DNA from: Bombyx mori
Lineage: Eukaryota; Arthropoda; Insecta; Lepidoptera; Bombycidae
Assembly (NCBI RefSeq): GCF_030269925.1
Contig: NC_085107.1
Coordinates: 20,648,001-20,712,000, forward strand
Reading direction: 5' to 3'
DNA: 64,000 bases
Within the stretch, counting starts at the first letter, position 1. The number at the start of each line of letters is the position of its first letter. A model generated the notes under the pieces. It was not told where the DNA came from, did not search any database, and saw nothing but the letters and a program-made list of their open reading frames with translations. Position numbers and translations under genes: made by a program. This document shows, piece by piece, positions 42,118-52,335 of this stretch.

Positions 42118-42220
42118 CGTCCGGTCTTTTTCGTTGCAAGGATTTCTAGGTGTTAGGTAGGTAGGCTAGGTGTAGGAGTAGGGTAGCCTAGTTAGGCTTT
42201 GCAACGAAAGAGATCGGATG
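42118..42220 (+). promoter_or_regulatory. 5'-region hairpin with telomere-like loop (copy B)
   Basis: Arms at 42118-42139 and 42199-42220, same core TTTCGTTGCAA/TTGCAACGAAA as copy A. The loop again holds TTAGGTAGGTAGG-like sequence. Confidence 0.65.
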
Positions 42221-42725
42221 ACGCGGACCAAAACCAGCAGGGGGAGTTGCGGGCTCTCCACGCCCTTCACTCGCTGAAGGGTGTTCCTCCTGGAGACGCT
42301 CGGGCTCCCTCTCTTTTCCCCTTTCTTCCCCCTTTTTTGTTTTCTTCGGGTCACGTCCGACCCGTTTCGGATGTAACCCATGGGAGATGGTGGGTCACTT
42401 TTGGCCTGCCTTTTGATGGAGAAGTGAGCCGGCGTTGCTTACGCATCTTCCGGCCGCTGGTCGCCATGTCCCCGGCTTCGGCTACAGGGGCACGCCCTCC
42501 AGAGGGGGGTACCGGTATACCGGCGTGGCTTCGTCGTTGTTGCTCTTTTGAGCGTCGGGCGGTGGTCTGCCGTGCTGCTCGTTGCACTCGGCGGGCCGCC
42601 GGCCAACCCGTAATTCTCACTGCGTGGGGGACGGGGGCCGCTGCCGCGAGGCACGGGGCCGCGAGGACGTAAACCTCTTTAAAAAATGCCCCAATCCTAA
42701 GCTCTGGTGCCCGGCGATGGGATGA

Positions 42726-45215
42726 ATGGCTGGAGGGAGTCCAGTCCCGAGGGTACCAACCAGACCCCAGGGGACCGACCCCTGGTTAATAAAAAAGGAA
42801 CTAATGGAAATTATGGCACATGTAAAAAGTTCATTACCCCAGGAGGGTACCTCCCGCTCCGCGGGGGGAGAATCCCTCCGTGCGGTCGAGCAATCGGCCG
42901 CACGCTGCCCCACCGTTTCTGGGGGGGGCAAACATTGCCACGACGAAGGGGGCGACAGCACGGGTCGCGTAAGGGACAGAGTCCCCACCGTGCGCCTCGA
43001 ACGCTGCGAGAGCCTGATCTCGCTCTACTCGGCGCGGAGCTCCGCAAGGGGCGACGCGTCCAGTGGGCGGGAGACGCCAGCGCTGTTCGTGGACAGTGCT
43101 CGACAGCGCACTAGACGGAAGAGGAAGTCGGCTCGTCAGCCGGCATCTGTCCCTCCGTCCGACTCCTCGGAAGGAGAGCCTGCTAGCGCCAAGTACATGG
43201 CGTTGGCGGAAGGGCCGGCGGCTGCTGCGGCGCCGCCCGTCACTGATTTTGAGAAACCATCGTCTTGCGGACTGGACGCTGCCTCCTCGGCGCAGTTCAG
43301 GGCCGCCTGCCGTGAGGCGAAAAATAAAAATAAAAATAGGAAACAAGAAGAGGTCGAGCGCTTACAGCGATCCCTGACGGAGGTGGGTCCCTCTGACCCC
43401 CTCCGAGCTTGTAAAATAGTCGGGAAGATAGTCGCGACCATTGCGGCTAAATCCAATGGAGGCCTCAAGGGCTCAGAAGTGTCGGCCATGAAATCGGCGG
43501 CCGCCACACTCGAGGAAAGGCTGCAGGACGTTGTGGACCGCACCACAACCGCGGAGACGGCGGGCTTGCGGCAAGAAGTGGCCCTGCAGCACGTCCGCCT
43601 TGAACAACTGGCGGAAGAGAATGGGCAACTTCGGGCGGAGAACGGACAGCTCCGCGTCGACATGGCCGAGCTACGAACAATGGTTGCCGATCTCATCGAG
43701 CGGCAACGCAGCTCGGCCCCTGTCCCTCCTTCGCCCGAAGCAGAAGGCCTCAATGAAGTCGAGGAGCTGAGGCGGCAGCTCCTTATACAGGAGGCAAGGA
43801 GCTCGACCGTTGAGCGCGCAAGACCGCCCCTCGCTCATGAGGTCAAAAACGGAGCTCCTACACCGGCACCCCGCAGGACTGTGGCCGCTAGAACGTATAG
43901 CGGCCCTAAAAAGGGCGCGACACCCGCGGCACGTCCGGCCGCTTCGGGGACCCAAAAAGATACGGGGGCACCAAAACCCGCCCCCGCAGGAGCACAAGTC
44001 ACCGGCCAGCGTGAGACGCAGAAGACTGCTCCTGCCCCGTCCCAGCCTCCGAAGGCGGGGCCCGGCAGGAGCCGGACCAAGAAGAAGGGGCGGACCAATG
44101 CAGCCAAACCGGCACCGACCCCCCAGCCCCGCCCACTGCGCCCGGCCCCGGTAAACATGAACGAGGCCTGGACGACAGTGGTGCGGCGAGGGCCCAAAAA
44201 GGTGGCGGCGCCTCCTGCGCCGCGCCCCAAGCCCGCCCCTGCGGCCGCCGCTCCCCGCCAAGAGGGTCGAGCGGAGCCGAGGGGCCGAACTGGAAGAAGG
44301 AGGCCGCGCGCCCCGCGGTCGGCTGCAGTGGTAGTGGAGCTGCTGCCGGCCGGCAAAGAAAAGGGCATCACCTACCACGAGGTGATGACCCAGGCGCGCG
44401 GCGGCGTGAATGTGGACGCCCTCGGCGTGGAGGGGGGCATCAAGGTCCGGCAGACGGCCAACGGGGCTCGTCTTATAGAGTGCCCCGGCCCCAACACAAA
44501 CGCCGCGGCCGAAAAATTGGCGGCCCGGCTGAGGGAGATCCTGCCGGACCCCGAGGTGGTGCGCATCGCGCGGCCCGTGAAGATGGGAGAAGTAAAAATC
44601 ACGGGCCTCGACGAGTGCGCCACGAAAGAGGAGGTCGCCGCGGCCATCGCGTCGCAGGGCAACTGCGCCCTCGCCGACGTCAAAGTCGGAGAGCTCCGGG
44701 TGACATATTCCGGAACCCGGACGGCGTGGGCGCGTTGCCCGATTGCAACGGCGACCCTCCTGGCCACCCCTCCACAGGGGCGGCCTTCCGACAGCCCAGG
44801 AAGGCTGCGCGTGGGCTGGGTAGTGGCCCACGTGCAACTGCAGGAGAGCAGGCCGTGGCGTTGTCTTCGGTGCTTCGGCACCGGCCACGGCCTCGCCAAG
44901 TGCCCCTCGACCGTGGACCGCAGCGACCTGTGTTTCCGCTGCGGCCAACCGGGACACAAGGCAGCCTCCTGCACCACAGCCGCGCCGCACTGCGTCTTGT
45001 GCGATGCGGCTAAAAGGAAGGCCGACCACCGGGCCGGGGGCCCGGCGTGTAAATCCGCCCCCTCCTCTACCAAAACGAGGAGGGGCGGAAAGAAAAATAA
45101 AAAGAATAAGGAGAGGCCGGCTGCAACAAGGGCAGCCGGCGAGTCAGTTCCCGTCGCGGCTATTGTCGAGCCGCAGGGCGGGACAGACGAGGGAGCGATG
45201 GACGTAGCCCCGTAA
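42726..45215 (+). CDS. SART-A ORF1 (copy B), intact
   Basis: An 829-residue gag-like protein from ATG 42726 to TAA 45213-45215. An in-frame Met-Glu-Ile-Met at about residue 28 is an alternative start. The N-terminal part is Ser/Arg-rich (LISLYSARSSARGDASSGRE), followed by a Lys-rich segment, a coiled-coil region (AENGQLRVDMAELRTMV), a Pro/Ala/Lys-rich linker and three zinc knuckles from residue 713 (CLRCFGTGHGLAKC, CFRCGQPGHKAASC, CVLC...). SART1 ORF1 protein is known to bind its RNA and to help target telomeres. Compared with copy A it has small indels in the linker and an unbroken start. Confidence 0.9.
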   Translation: MAGGSPVPRVPTRPQGTDPWLIKKELMEIMAHVKSSLPQEGTSRSAGGESLRAVEQSAARCPTVSGGGKHCHDEGGDSTGRVRDRVPTVRLERCESLISLYSARSSARGDASSGRETPALFVDSARQRTRRKRKSARQPASVPPSDSSEGEPASAKYMALAEGPAAAAAPPVTDFEKPSSCGLDAASSAQFRAACREAKNKNKNRKQEEVERLQRSLTEVGPSDPLRACKIVGKIVATIAAKSNGGLKGSEVSAMKSAAATLEERLQDVVDRTTTAETAGLRQEVALQHVRLEQLAEENGQLRAENGQLRVDMAELRTMVADLIERQRSSAPVPPSPEAEGLNEVEELRRQLLIQEARSSTVERARPPLAHEVKNGAPTPAPRRTVAARTYSGPKKGATPAARPAASGTQKDTGAPKPAPAGAQVTGQRETQKTAPAPSQPPKAGPGRSRTKKKGRTNAAKPAPTPQPRPLRPAPVNMNEAWTTVVRRGPKKVAAPPAPRPKPAPAAAAPRQEGRAEPRGRTGRRRPRAPRSAAVVVELLPAGKEKGITYHEVMTQARGGVNVDALGVEGGIKVRQTANGARLIECPGPNTNAAAEKLAARLREILPDPEVVRIARPVKMGEVKITGLDECATKEEVAAAIASQGNCALADVKVGELRVTYSGTRTAWARCPIATATLLATPPQGRPSDSPGRLRVGWVVAHVQLQESRPWRCLRCFGTGHGLAKCPSTVDRSDLCFRCGQPGHKAASCTTAAPHCVLCDAAKRKADHRAGGPACKSAPSSTKTRRGGKKNKKNKERPAATRAAGESVPVAAIVEPQGGTDEGAMDVAP

Positions 45216-48200
45216 TGGGTTGCGTCCACCGCTTCCTCCAGTGCAATTTGAATCACTCCGCCAGGGCACAGGATCTCCTCGTCCACACCATGGCGGAGTG
45301 GTCAATCGACGTCGCTGTCGCCGCGGAGCCGTACTTCGTCCCCACCGACCAGGACTGCTGGATGGGGGACGTCGACGGCTCCGTGGCCATCGTACTAAGA
45401 CAGTCCGCGGCGTTACCCCCCTTGGATATGGTGGCCAGGGGACCCGGGTACGTCGCGGCTAGGATCGATGGGACCGTCGTGATCGGGGCGTACTTTTCTC
45501 CGAACAGGAGCCTCGCTGAATTCGAACGGTTTCTGGGCGGGCTTGAGGCGATTTTACACCGCCTCGGGTCCCGCCCAGTCATCGTCGCGGGGGACCTCAA
45601 TGCCAAGTGTACGGCTTGGGGCTCCCCCCGCACGGATTCGCGAGGCGAGGCCCTTTCGGAGTGGGCGATCGCGACCGGCCTCTGTCTCCTAAACAGAGGC
45701 ACGGTCGCGACTTGCGTGCGGTGGAACGGGCAATCTCACGTGGACGTGACGTTCGCGTCCCCGTCCACCGTGCGCCGCACCCGCGGCTGGCGCGTACTCG
45801 AGGGGGCGGAGACGCTCTCGGACCACAGATATGTCCGATTTGAGCTCTCCGCCTCCTCTGCGTCGTCAACGTCGTCGACATTGTCTTCGGCGTCAGCCGC
45901 GGGCGCCCGCGGCGAGGAGGAGCTCCCGCAAGGTGCGCCCCGTTCGTTCCCCAGGTGGGCCTTGAAACGAATGAACAAGGAGTTGCTGATGGAGGCGGCC
46001 GCTGTTGCTGCGTGGGCGCCAAAACCCGCGCGGCTCGCGGACGTGGATGCGGAGGTCGACTGGTTTCGGGGCACCATGGCAAATATTTGTGATGCCGCCA
46101 TGCCCCGGGTCGGCCCCCGAGCACCACGTGGGGGTGCGTTCTGGTGGTCGCCCGAGATCGCAAGACTCCGCGAGGAGTGCGTGAGGGCGCGCCGCCGGAG
46201 CGCACGTCACCGCCGCCGCCGTCGTCGCGACGCTACGTTCGCGGAGACGGCGGCCCGGCTGCACGCTGACTGTCGTCAAAAGCAGACGGCGCTGCAGCTG
46301 GCCATCGGCGAGGCCAAGAAGCAGAGCATGAAGACTCTCCTGGAGTCGCTCGACGAAGATCCCTGGGGGCGCCCATACAAGATGGTTCGCAGGAAACTGC
46401 AGCCGTGGGCGCTCCCGGTGACCGAGCGGCTCCAGCCTCGGCAGCTGCGGGAAATAGTTTCTGCGCTTTTCCCGCCGGCAGCGGGGGGGGACTTTGAGCC
46501 CCCCCAGATGGACGCCACGTGGGGCACGCCTCCGCGTCGCCCCAGCGTTCCCGCTGCCGAGGAGCCCCCTCCCCCTATCACGGGGGCGGAGATCCATGCG
46601 GCCGTGTCCAAAATGAGAGCGAAGGACACGGCCCCCGGCCCTGACGGCGTTCACGGCCGGGTCTGGAGCTTGGCCTTCGAGGCCCTAGGGGACCGGCTCG
46701 GGGGGCTTTTCGAAGCGTGCCTCGAGTCGGGACGGTTCCCGTCGAAATGGAAGACGGGCAGACTGGTCCTTCTGCGGAAGGACGGGCGCCCCGCGGACTC
46801 ACCCGCGGGCTATCGCCCCATCGTGTTGCTGGACGAAGCGGGCAAGATGCTCGAGAGGATCGTCGCGGCCCGCATCGTCCGGCACCTGACCGAGACGGGT
46901 CCCGATCTTTCGGCGGAGCAATACGGCTTCAGAGAGGGCCGCTCGACTATCGACGCAATTCTGCGCGTGCGGGCCCTCTCCGATGAAGCCGTATCCCGGG
47001 GCGGGGTGGCGATGGCGTTATCCTTAGATGTAAGGAACGCCTTCAACACCCTGCCCTGGTCGGTGATCGCGGGGGCGCTGGAGTATCACGGCGTCCCCGC
47101 ATACCTCCGCCGACTGATCGGCTCCTATCTCGAGGGCAGGTCGATCCAGTGCATCGGACACGGTGGGGCGATGTACCGCTTCCCCGTCGAGCGCGGTGTT
47201 CCGCAGGGGTCCGTCCTGGGCCCCCTGCTGTGGAACATCGGCTATGACTGGGTCCTGCGGGGCGTCATTCGGGGACCCCTCCCCGGGCTGAGCGTAATCT
47301 GTTACGCCGACGACACGTTGGTCGTGGCTCCGGGGAGGGACTACCGGGAGTCTGCCCGTCTGGCGTGCGCAGGCGTGGCACACGTCGTCACTAGGATCCG
47401 ACGGTTGGGGCTCGAGGTGGCGCTCGACAAAACCCAGGCCCTGCTCTTTCACGGGCCGGGACGAGCGCCGCCTGTGGGTGCCCACCTCGTGATCGGAGGC
47501 GTCCGCGTCGGGGTCGGGGTGACCGGTCTTCGGTACCTCGGCCTCGAACTGGACGGTCGGTGGAACTTCCGCGCTCACTTTGAGAAGTTGGGCCCTCGGC
47601 TGATGGCAACGGCCGGCTCTTTGAGCCGGCTCCTTCCAAACGTCGGGGGTCCCGATCAGGTGGCGCGCCGCCTCTACATGGGGGTGGTGCGGTCGATGGC
47701 ACTATACGGCGCGCCCGTATGGTGCCACGCCCTGACCCGCCAGAACGTCGCCGCGCTGCGACGTCCGCAGCGCGCGATCGCGGTCAGGGCGATCCGAGGA
47801 TACCGCACCGTCTCCTTCGAGGCGGCGTGCTTGCTCGCCGGGGCGCCACCCTGGGACCTGGAGGCGGAGGCGCTCGCTGCCGATTACCGGTGGCGTAGCG
47901 ACCTCCGCTCTAGGGGGGAAGGGCGCCCCGGCGAAGGAGTAGTTCGAGCGCGGAGGCTCCAATCTCGGCGGTCCGTGCTCGAGGCGTGGTCTCGCCGCTT
48001 GGCGGACCCGTCGGCCGGCCTCCGTACCGTCGAGGCGGTCCGCCCGGTTCTCGCGGACTGGGTGGGCCGCGACCGCGGATGCCTCACCTTCCGGCTGACG
48101 CAAATGCTTACCGGCCACGGATGTTTCGGCCGGTACTTGCATAAGATAGCCGGAAGGGAACCGACGGCGCAGTGCCACCACTGCGCGGACCGTGACGAGG

Positions 48201-48484
48201 AAGACACAGCGGAACACACGCTGGCGCGTTGCTCTGGATTTGACGAGCAACGCGCCGCCCTCGTCGCGGTCATAGGTGAGGACCTCTCGCTGCCGCGCGT
48301 CGTGGCTACGATGCTCGGCAGCGACGCGTCCTGGAAGGCGATGCTCGACTTCTGCGAGTCCACCATCTCGCAGAAGGAGGCGGCGGAGCGAGAGAGGGAG
48401 AGCTCTTCCCTTTCCGCACCGATCCGTCGCCGTCGAGCCGGGGGCCGGAGGCGGGAATACGCCCGCACGTCCCGGCCCCTGTAG
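45215..48484 (+). CDS. SART-A ORF2, endonuclease-reverse transcriptase (copy B)
   Basis: 1,089 residues, starting in the TAATG overlap (45213-45217). Nearly identical to copy A; the main difference is an 8-residue Ser/Thr-rich expansion (SASSTSSTLSSAS) after the endonuclease SDH motif. This places YADD at residues 697-700. All motifs are present: AAEPYF, GDLNAKCTAW, SDHRYVRF, DVRNAFNTLPW, GVPQGSVLGPLLW, ICYADDT, and the C-terminal CHHC...HTLARC knuckle. Open throughout. With the intact ORF1 this copy codes for the complete machinery but lacks the element's own 3' end. Confidence 0.92.
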   Translation: MGCVHRFLQCNLNHSARAQDLLVHTMAEWSIDVAVAAEPYFVPTDQDCWMGDVDGSVAIVLRQSAALPPLDMVARGPGYVAARIDGTVVIGAYFSPNRSLAEFERFLGGLEAILHRLGSRPVIVAGDLNAKCTAWGSPRTDSRGEALSEWAIATGLCLLNRGTVATCVRWNGQSHVDVTFASPSTVRRTRGWRVLEGAETLSDHRYVRFELSASSASSTSSTLSSASAAGARGEEELPQGAPRSFPRWALKRMNKELLMEAAAVAAWAPKPARLADVDAEVDWFRGTMANICDAAMPRVGPRAPRGGAFWWSPEIARLREECVRARRRSARHRRRRRRDATFAETAARLHADCRQKQTALQLAIGEAKKQSMKTLLESLDEDPWGRPYKMVRRKLQPWALPVTERLQPRQLREIVSALFPPAAGGDFEPPQMDATWGTPPRRPSVPAAEEPPPPITGAEIHAAVSKMRAKDTAPGPDGVHGRVWSLAFEALGDRLGGLFEACLESGRFPSKWKTGRLVLLRKDGRPADSPAGYRPIVLLDEAGKMLERIVAARIVRHLTETGPDLSAEQYGFREGRSTIDAILRVRALSDEAVSRGGVAMALSLDVRNAFNTLPWSVIAGALEYHGVPAYLRRLIGSYLEGRSIQCIGHGGAMYRFPVERGVPQGSVLGPLLWNIGYDWVLRGVIRGPLPGLSVICYADDTLVVAPGRDYRESARLACAGVAHVVTRIRRLGLEVALDKTQALLFHGPGRAPPVGAHLVIGGVRVGVGVTGLRYLGLELDGRWNFRAHFEKLGPRLMATAGSLSRLLPNVGGPDQVARRLYMGVVRSMALYGAPVWCHALTRQNVAALRRPQRAIAVRAIRGYRTVSFEAACLLAGAPPWDLEAEALAADYRWRSDLRSRGEGRPGEGVVRARRLQSRRSVLEAWSRRLADPSAGLRTVEAVRPVLADWVGRDRGCLTFRLTQMLTGHGCFGRYLHKIAGREPTAQCHHCADRDEEDTAEHTLARCSGFDEQRAALVAVIGEDLSLPRVVATMLGSDASWKAMLDFCESTISQKEAAERERESSSLSAPIRRRRAGGRRREYARTSRPL

Positions 48485-48701
48485 GTGGCGGCCTCCCCCC
48501 GGTGAAGGTCAAGGGGCGACCTGAGGGGGTGAGGCCGCGCGGCGCGCTACCAGCACTCTAGCGCGCTGCCGTGGAGTGAATAGAGCGACCGGTCGACGGT
48601 GTATCGCGTCCCGACCCGGCAGGCTGGTTCTGGTCCAGCGGGGTATTCCGGGACACCAGCGGCACCGTCTGGGCGGCCCGACGGGCTGCCGTACCGAGAC
48701 G

Positions 48702-48746
48702 GCCGACGTTTCAGAGCCTTCGATTCGCCTCGAAGGCTCCGTCGGC
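48702..48746 (+). promoter_or_regulatory. SART-A 3'UTR stem-loop (copy B)
   Basis: Sequence-identical to 41467-41511. Confidence 0.7.
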
Positions 48747-48960
48747 TGGGCGTCCTTGGGGTGAGCCGCGCCGTCTGGTTGTAGTGTTGACCGCGGTAGC
48801 CCCCCTACCTCATCCGAGTTCTGACCTCGGAGGGGATCGGGCGTCGGGTGTAAGAGTGCAGGGGAGTCGTTTAGTGGGTGGGTCCTAAAATCCTTGGGCC
48901 CGCGGTCTGCTCACAACACCATGCAGATCGTTGAGTCTCACATACCCCGCGCGCCCCTTT

Positions 48961-51900
48961 CGAATTCGAGTCCTTTCTAGACGAACTCGGTCAGGTGGTG
49001 GGGAGGTCGCACTCAAGGCGCGCGCTCGTTCTCGGGGACCTCAACGCGAAGTCGTCCGCTTGGGGTTCCCCGGTCACCTGTCCCAGGGGACGGGAGATGG
49101 AGGAGTGGTTGGTCGGGAGCGGTCTCGTTGTCCTCAACCGCGGCGCCGAGAACACATGCGTCCGTCGTTCGGGTGGGTCCGTGGTGGATGTGTCGTTCGC
49201 GACCCCCGACGTCGCACGCCGCGTCCGCGGTTGGAAAGTGTTGTCCGACGTGGAGACGCTCTCCGACCACCGCTACATTCGTTTTCGTGTAGCCGCGGCC
49301 CCGGAGTCTTCGACGGCGACTTTGCCCCTTGATGGTGGCGCGGAGGGTCCGCGCTGGGCTCTGAAGCGCCTCGACGTGGAGCGACTGCAGGAGGCGGCCG
49401 TTGTCCAGGCTTGGCGGTTGGACTCCCTGGGCGAGCCAGCGGGCGTGCGCGAGGGTGCGGAGCGGCTGCGCGAGGCGATGTCGCGAGTCTGCGACCACGC
49501 CATGCCCCGCGTCCGAGCGTACGCGCCGAGGCGCCAAGTCTATTGGTGGAATGTGGAAATCGCCGGTCTGCGACGCCGGTGCGCCGGCAGTCGACGTAGA
49601 TACCAGCACCTTCGTCGTCGGAGGCGTCGGGATGAGGAAGAGGAGGACCGGGCGTACGAAGCTTACCGGGTGGACGTGCGCGCCCTGCGCGTCGCGATCG
49701 GGGAGGCGAAGGAAGCGGCGTGGAAGGAGCTGCTCGAGACGTTGGACCGTGACCCGTGGGGGCGACCCTATCACATCGCGCGGAGCACCATGCGCCCCTG
49801 GGCCCCACCCACGACGAGTACCCTGCCGCCTGACATGGTGCGGCATGTGGTCGGGGGACTGTTCCCGAGCGCACCCGAGATTCCCTTTGTTCCCCCAGTC
49901 ATGTCGTCAGCACGAGACGGGGCTCGGGCCGAAGAAGAGGACGACGTGTCGCCAGTGGAATTTGATGCGGCCGTCGAAAAAATGAAACTAAAAAGAACGG
50001 CGCCAGGTCCCGATGGAATTCCAAATCGGGCCTGGGCGCTGGCATTGAAGATGGAAGGTGGCCTGGGACCTGTCCTCCGAGGGCTGTTCAGCAGGTGCCT
50101 CCGAGAGGGTAGGTTCCCGGCAATATGGAAAAAAGGTAAGTTGGTTTTGATTCCGAAGGAGGGGCGCCCCAGGGACCAACCCTCGGGGTATCGCCCGATC
50201 GTCGTCCTGGACGAGGCCGGCAAGCTCTTGGAGCGCGTCGTCGCCAGTCGCCTCGTTCAGCACTTGGAAAATGTAGGTCCAAACTTGGCGGACTGCCAAT
50301 ACGGTTTCCGGAGGGGTCGCTCGACCTTGGACGCGGTCCAGCGCGTTCGCGGCCTCTCCGACCAGGCGTGCTCCCGGGGAGGCGTGTTGTTGGCGGTGTC
50401 GATCGACATCTCCAACGCCTTCAATACGATCCCCTGGAGCACGATCTTGGAGTCGTTAAGGTTTCACCGCGTCCCCACCGGTCTCTGGAACCTGATCGAG
50501 GATTACCTCGCAGGGCGGGCTGTGGTCTTTCCCGAGCGGAGGGGGTGGGGACAGAAGGCGGTCTCGTGTGGTGTCCCGCAGGGGTCGGTTCTGGGTCCGC
50601 TCCTGTGGGACGTCGGGTTTGACTGGGTCCTCCGCGGGGCTAACCTGCGTGGCGTGCAGGTCATCTGCTACGCCGACGACACGCTGGTGACGGCCCACGG
50701 AGACGACTACCGTTCGGCGTCGATTCTGGCTGCGGCTGCGGTGGCAACAGTCGTAGCCAGAATAAGGAAGCTCGGCCTGGAGGTCGCCCTGCACAAGTCC
50801 GAGGCCGTGTGTTTTCACCCGGCTCGGAAGGGGCCTCCTCCCGGCGCGAGCATAACCATCGGAGGGACTGCGATCGCTGTCCGGCCTCACATAAAATACT
50901 TGGGGCTCGTATTGGACAGCAGGTGGACTTTTGACCGGCATTTTGATGTGCTGGTCCCGAAATTGCTCGGGGCGGCGAGTGCCTTAGCCCGCTTGCTCCC
51001 AAACATTGGAGGAGGAGGAAAGTCAGTCCGGCGTCTTTACCTGGGAGTGGTGCGGAGTATGGCCCTGTACGGCGCTCCCGTCTGGTCGCCCACGCTCTCC
51101 GCTCGCAATGCGGCCCTCTTGCAGAGGGTTCAGAGGGTGCTGGCGGTGAGGGTCGTGCGGGGTTACCGCACCATTTCGACGGAGGTCGCTTGCGTCCTTG
51201 CCGGCTCCCTTCCGTGGGAGTACGAAGCAGAGGTCTTGGCTAAAGTCTATCGGCGCAGGGTGCAGTCTTTGGCTCGGGGGAATGTGCCCCGTTTGTCCGT
51301 CGTCGCCCGATGGAGGCGTGCTGCGCGTCGCGTGGCAACGTTGAAGTGGAAAGAGAGACTGGCTGCTGAGGAGATCCACCGCGGTTCTCAAACCCGGCGG
51401 CGCACCCTTGCAGCCCTGGTGCCCGTGTTGGAGGCCTGGATCAACAGGCGTCACGGCGTGCTCGACTTCCGGCTCACGCAGGTCCTCTCGGGGCATGGTT
51501 GCTTCGGGAGGTACTTGTGGCGGATCGGAAGAGAGCCCCATCCCGGATGCCACCAATGCGGGCATCCAGACGACGACGCGCAGCACGCCCTCGAAGCGTG
51601 CCCGAGGTGGGAGTATCCGCGGCAGTCACTCGTCGCGGTGCTCGGGGCAGACTTAAGTTTGCCGGTCGTAGTGTCCCGCATGGTCGAGGACGAGCGTTGC
51701 TGGAGAGCGATGGCCGACTATGCGGACCTGGTAATGACGCTCCGCGAAACGGAGGAGCGAGAGAGAGAGTGCGATCCAAACTCAGTCGCGCTCAGGCGAA
51801 GGAGACGGGGTGGGCGGCGCGGGCGAAGGGCCCCCGCTCAGCTCCCGTAAGGACCGTCGGGCATTGGGCGCGGGGGCGCCTGATGCTCGACACGATAGTC

Positions 51901-52325
51901 CAGTTGTGGTGGTGAGGGTATAGGGCGCTGTGGCTCCGGTGCCTACCTCACGAAGAAGTTGCGGTCAGCAATGGCCGACGTTGATCCCGCCGTTCGTCAG
52001 GCTGGGAGCCGGTGTGGGGGGCCTGCGGGGCGCGTTTCCCTGCGGTATCGTGGGTTCCCCCTATGCCGGAAAGGAAGGAGCTCGTTGGGTTTTAGTCGGT
52101 AGTCGTTAAGCTGGGCGGGTCCGGCGCGAGCTGAACTTAGCCCAGCGCGCCTTTCTCAAGGCGTAGTCTCCGTGGACTAGTTGGTCGAGGGCGCGGACCT
52201 CGGTTCGCGACTTCTTCCTGATTCTTCCACCGGAGGCGCGGAGTCCGACATAACCCGGTCCGACCCCCGTCGGCCGGGTATCCGTAAAGACTGGGATTCC
52301 CCATCGATACCAAAAAAAAAAAAAA
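48961..52325 (+). mobile_element. SART-C non-LTR retrotransposon (right piece)
   Basis: Continues the SART-C element broken at 41970: ORF2 from the mid-endonuclease to 51850, a ~460-bp 3'UTR without the SART-A stem-loop sequence, and a 14-nt poly(A) (52312-52325) followed by GGTTAGG. With the left piece it forms a 5'-truncated copy of ~3.5 kb inserted in telomeric DNA right after copy A. Confidence 0.85.
48962..51850 (+). pseudogene. SART-C ORF2, endonuclease C-terminal part through RT
   Basis: A 963-codon open frame from EFESFLDELGQVVG. It holds LGDLNAKSSAWGS, SDHRYIRF, APGPDGIPN, YRPIVVLDEAGKLLERV, QYGFRRGRSTLDAV, IDISNAFNTIPW, GVPQGSVLGPLLW, ICYADDTLVTAHG (about 50660), a thumb region, SGHGCFGRYL and the knuckle CHQC...HALEAC. 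Motifs are those of SART-type R1-clade ORF2 but clearly diverged from both SART-A and SART-B. The frame has no stops, yet the N-terminal endonuclease (catalytic Asn/Glu) is separated by the nested copy, so it is inactive as it stands. Confidence 0.87.
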
Positions 52326-52335
52326 GGTTAGGTTA
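52326..52335 (+). repeat. Telomeric remnant GGTTAGGTTA
   Basis: Two telomeric units between the SART-C poly(A) and the next SART-A 3' fragment. TAG/TA at the right junction is shared with the element (microhomology). Confidence 0.9.

Larger units (their letters stand above)
41971..48960 (+). mobile_element. SART1-like: SART-A non-LTR retrotransposon copy B, nested in SART-C
   Basis: 6,990 bp with the same 5' end as copy A (CCCGAGGGACCTGGG), the 5' hairpin, both ORFs intact with the TAATG overlap, and the 3'UTR with its stem-loop. It ends at CGCGCGCCCCTTT, about 50 bp before the normal 3' end, with no poly(A). On the left it abuts SART-C endonuclease sequence, not TTAGG; on the right SART-C resumes. 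Either a non-canonical insertion or recombination product, or an assembly chimera. Confidence 0.88.
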
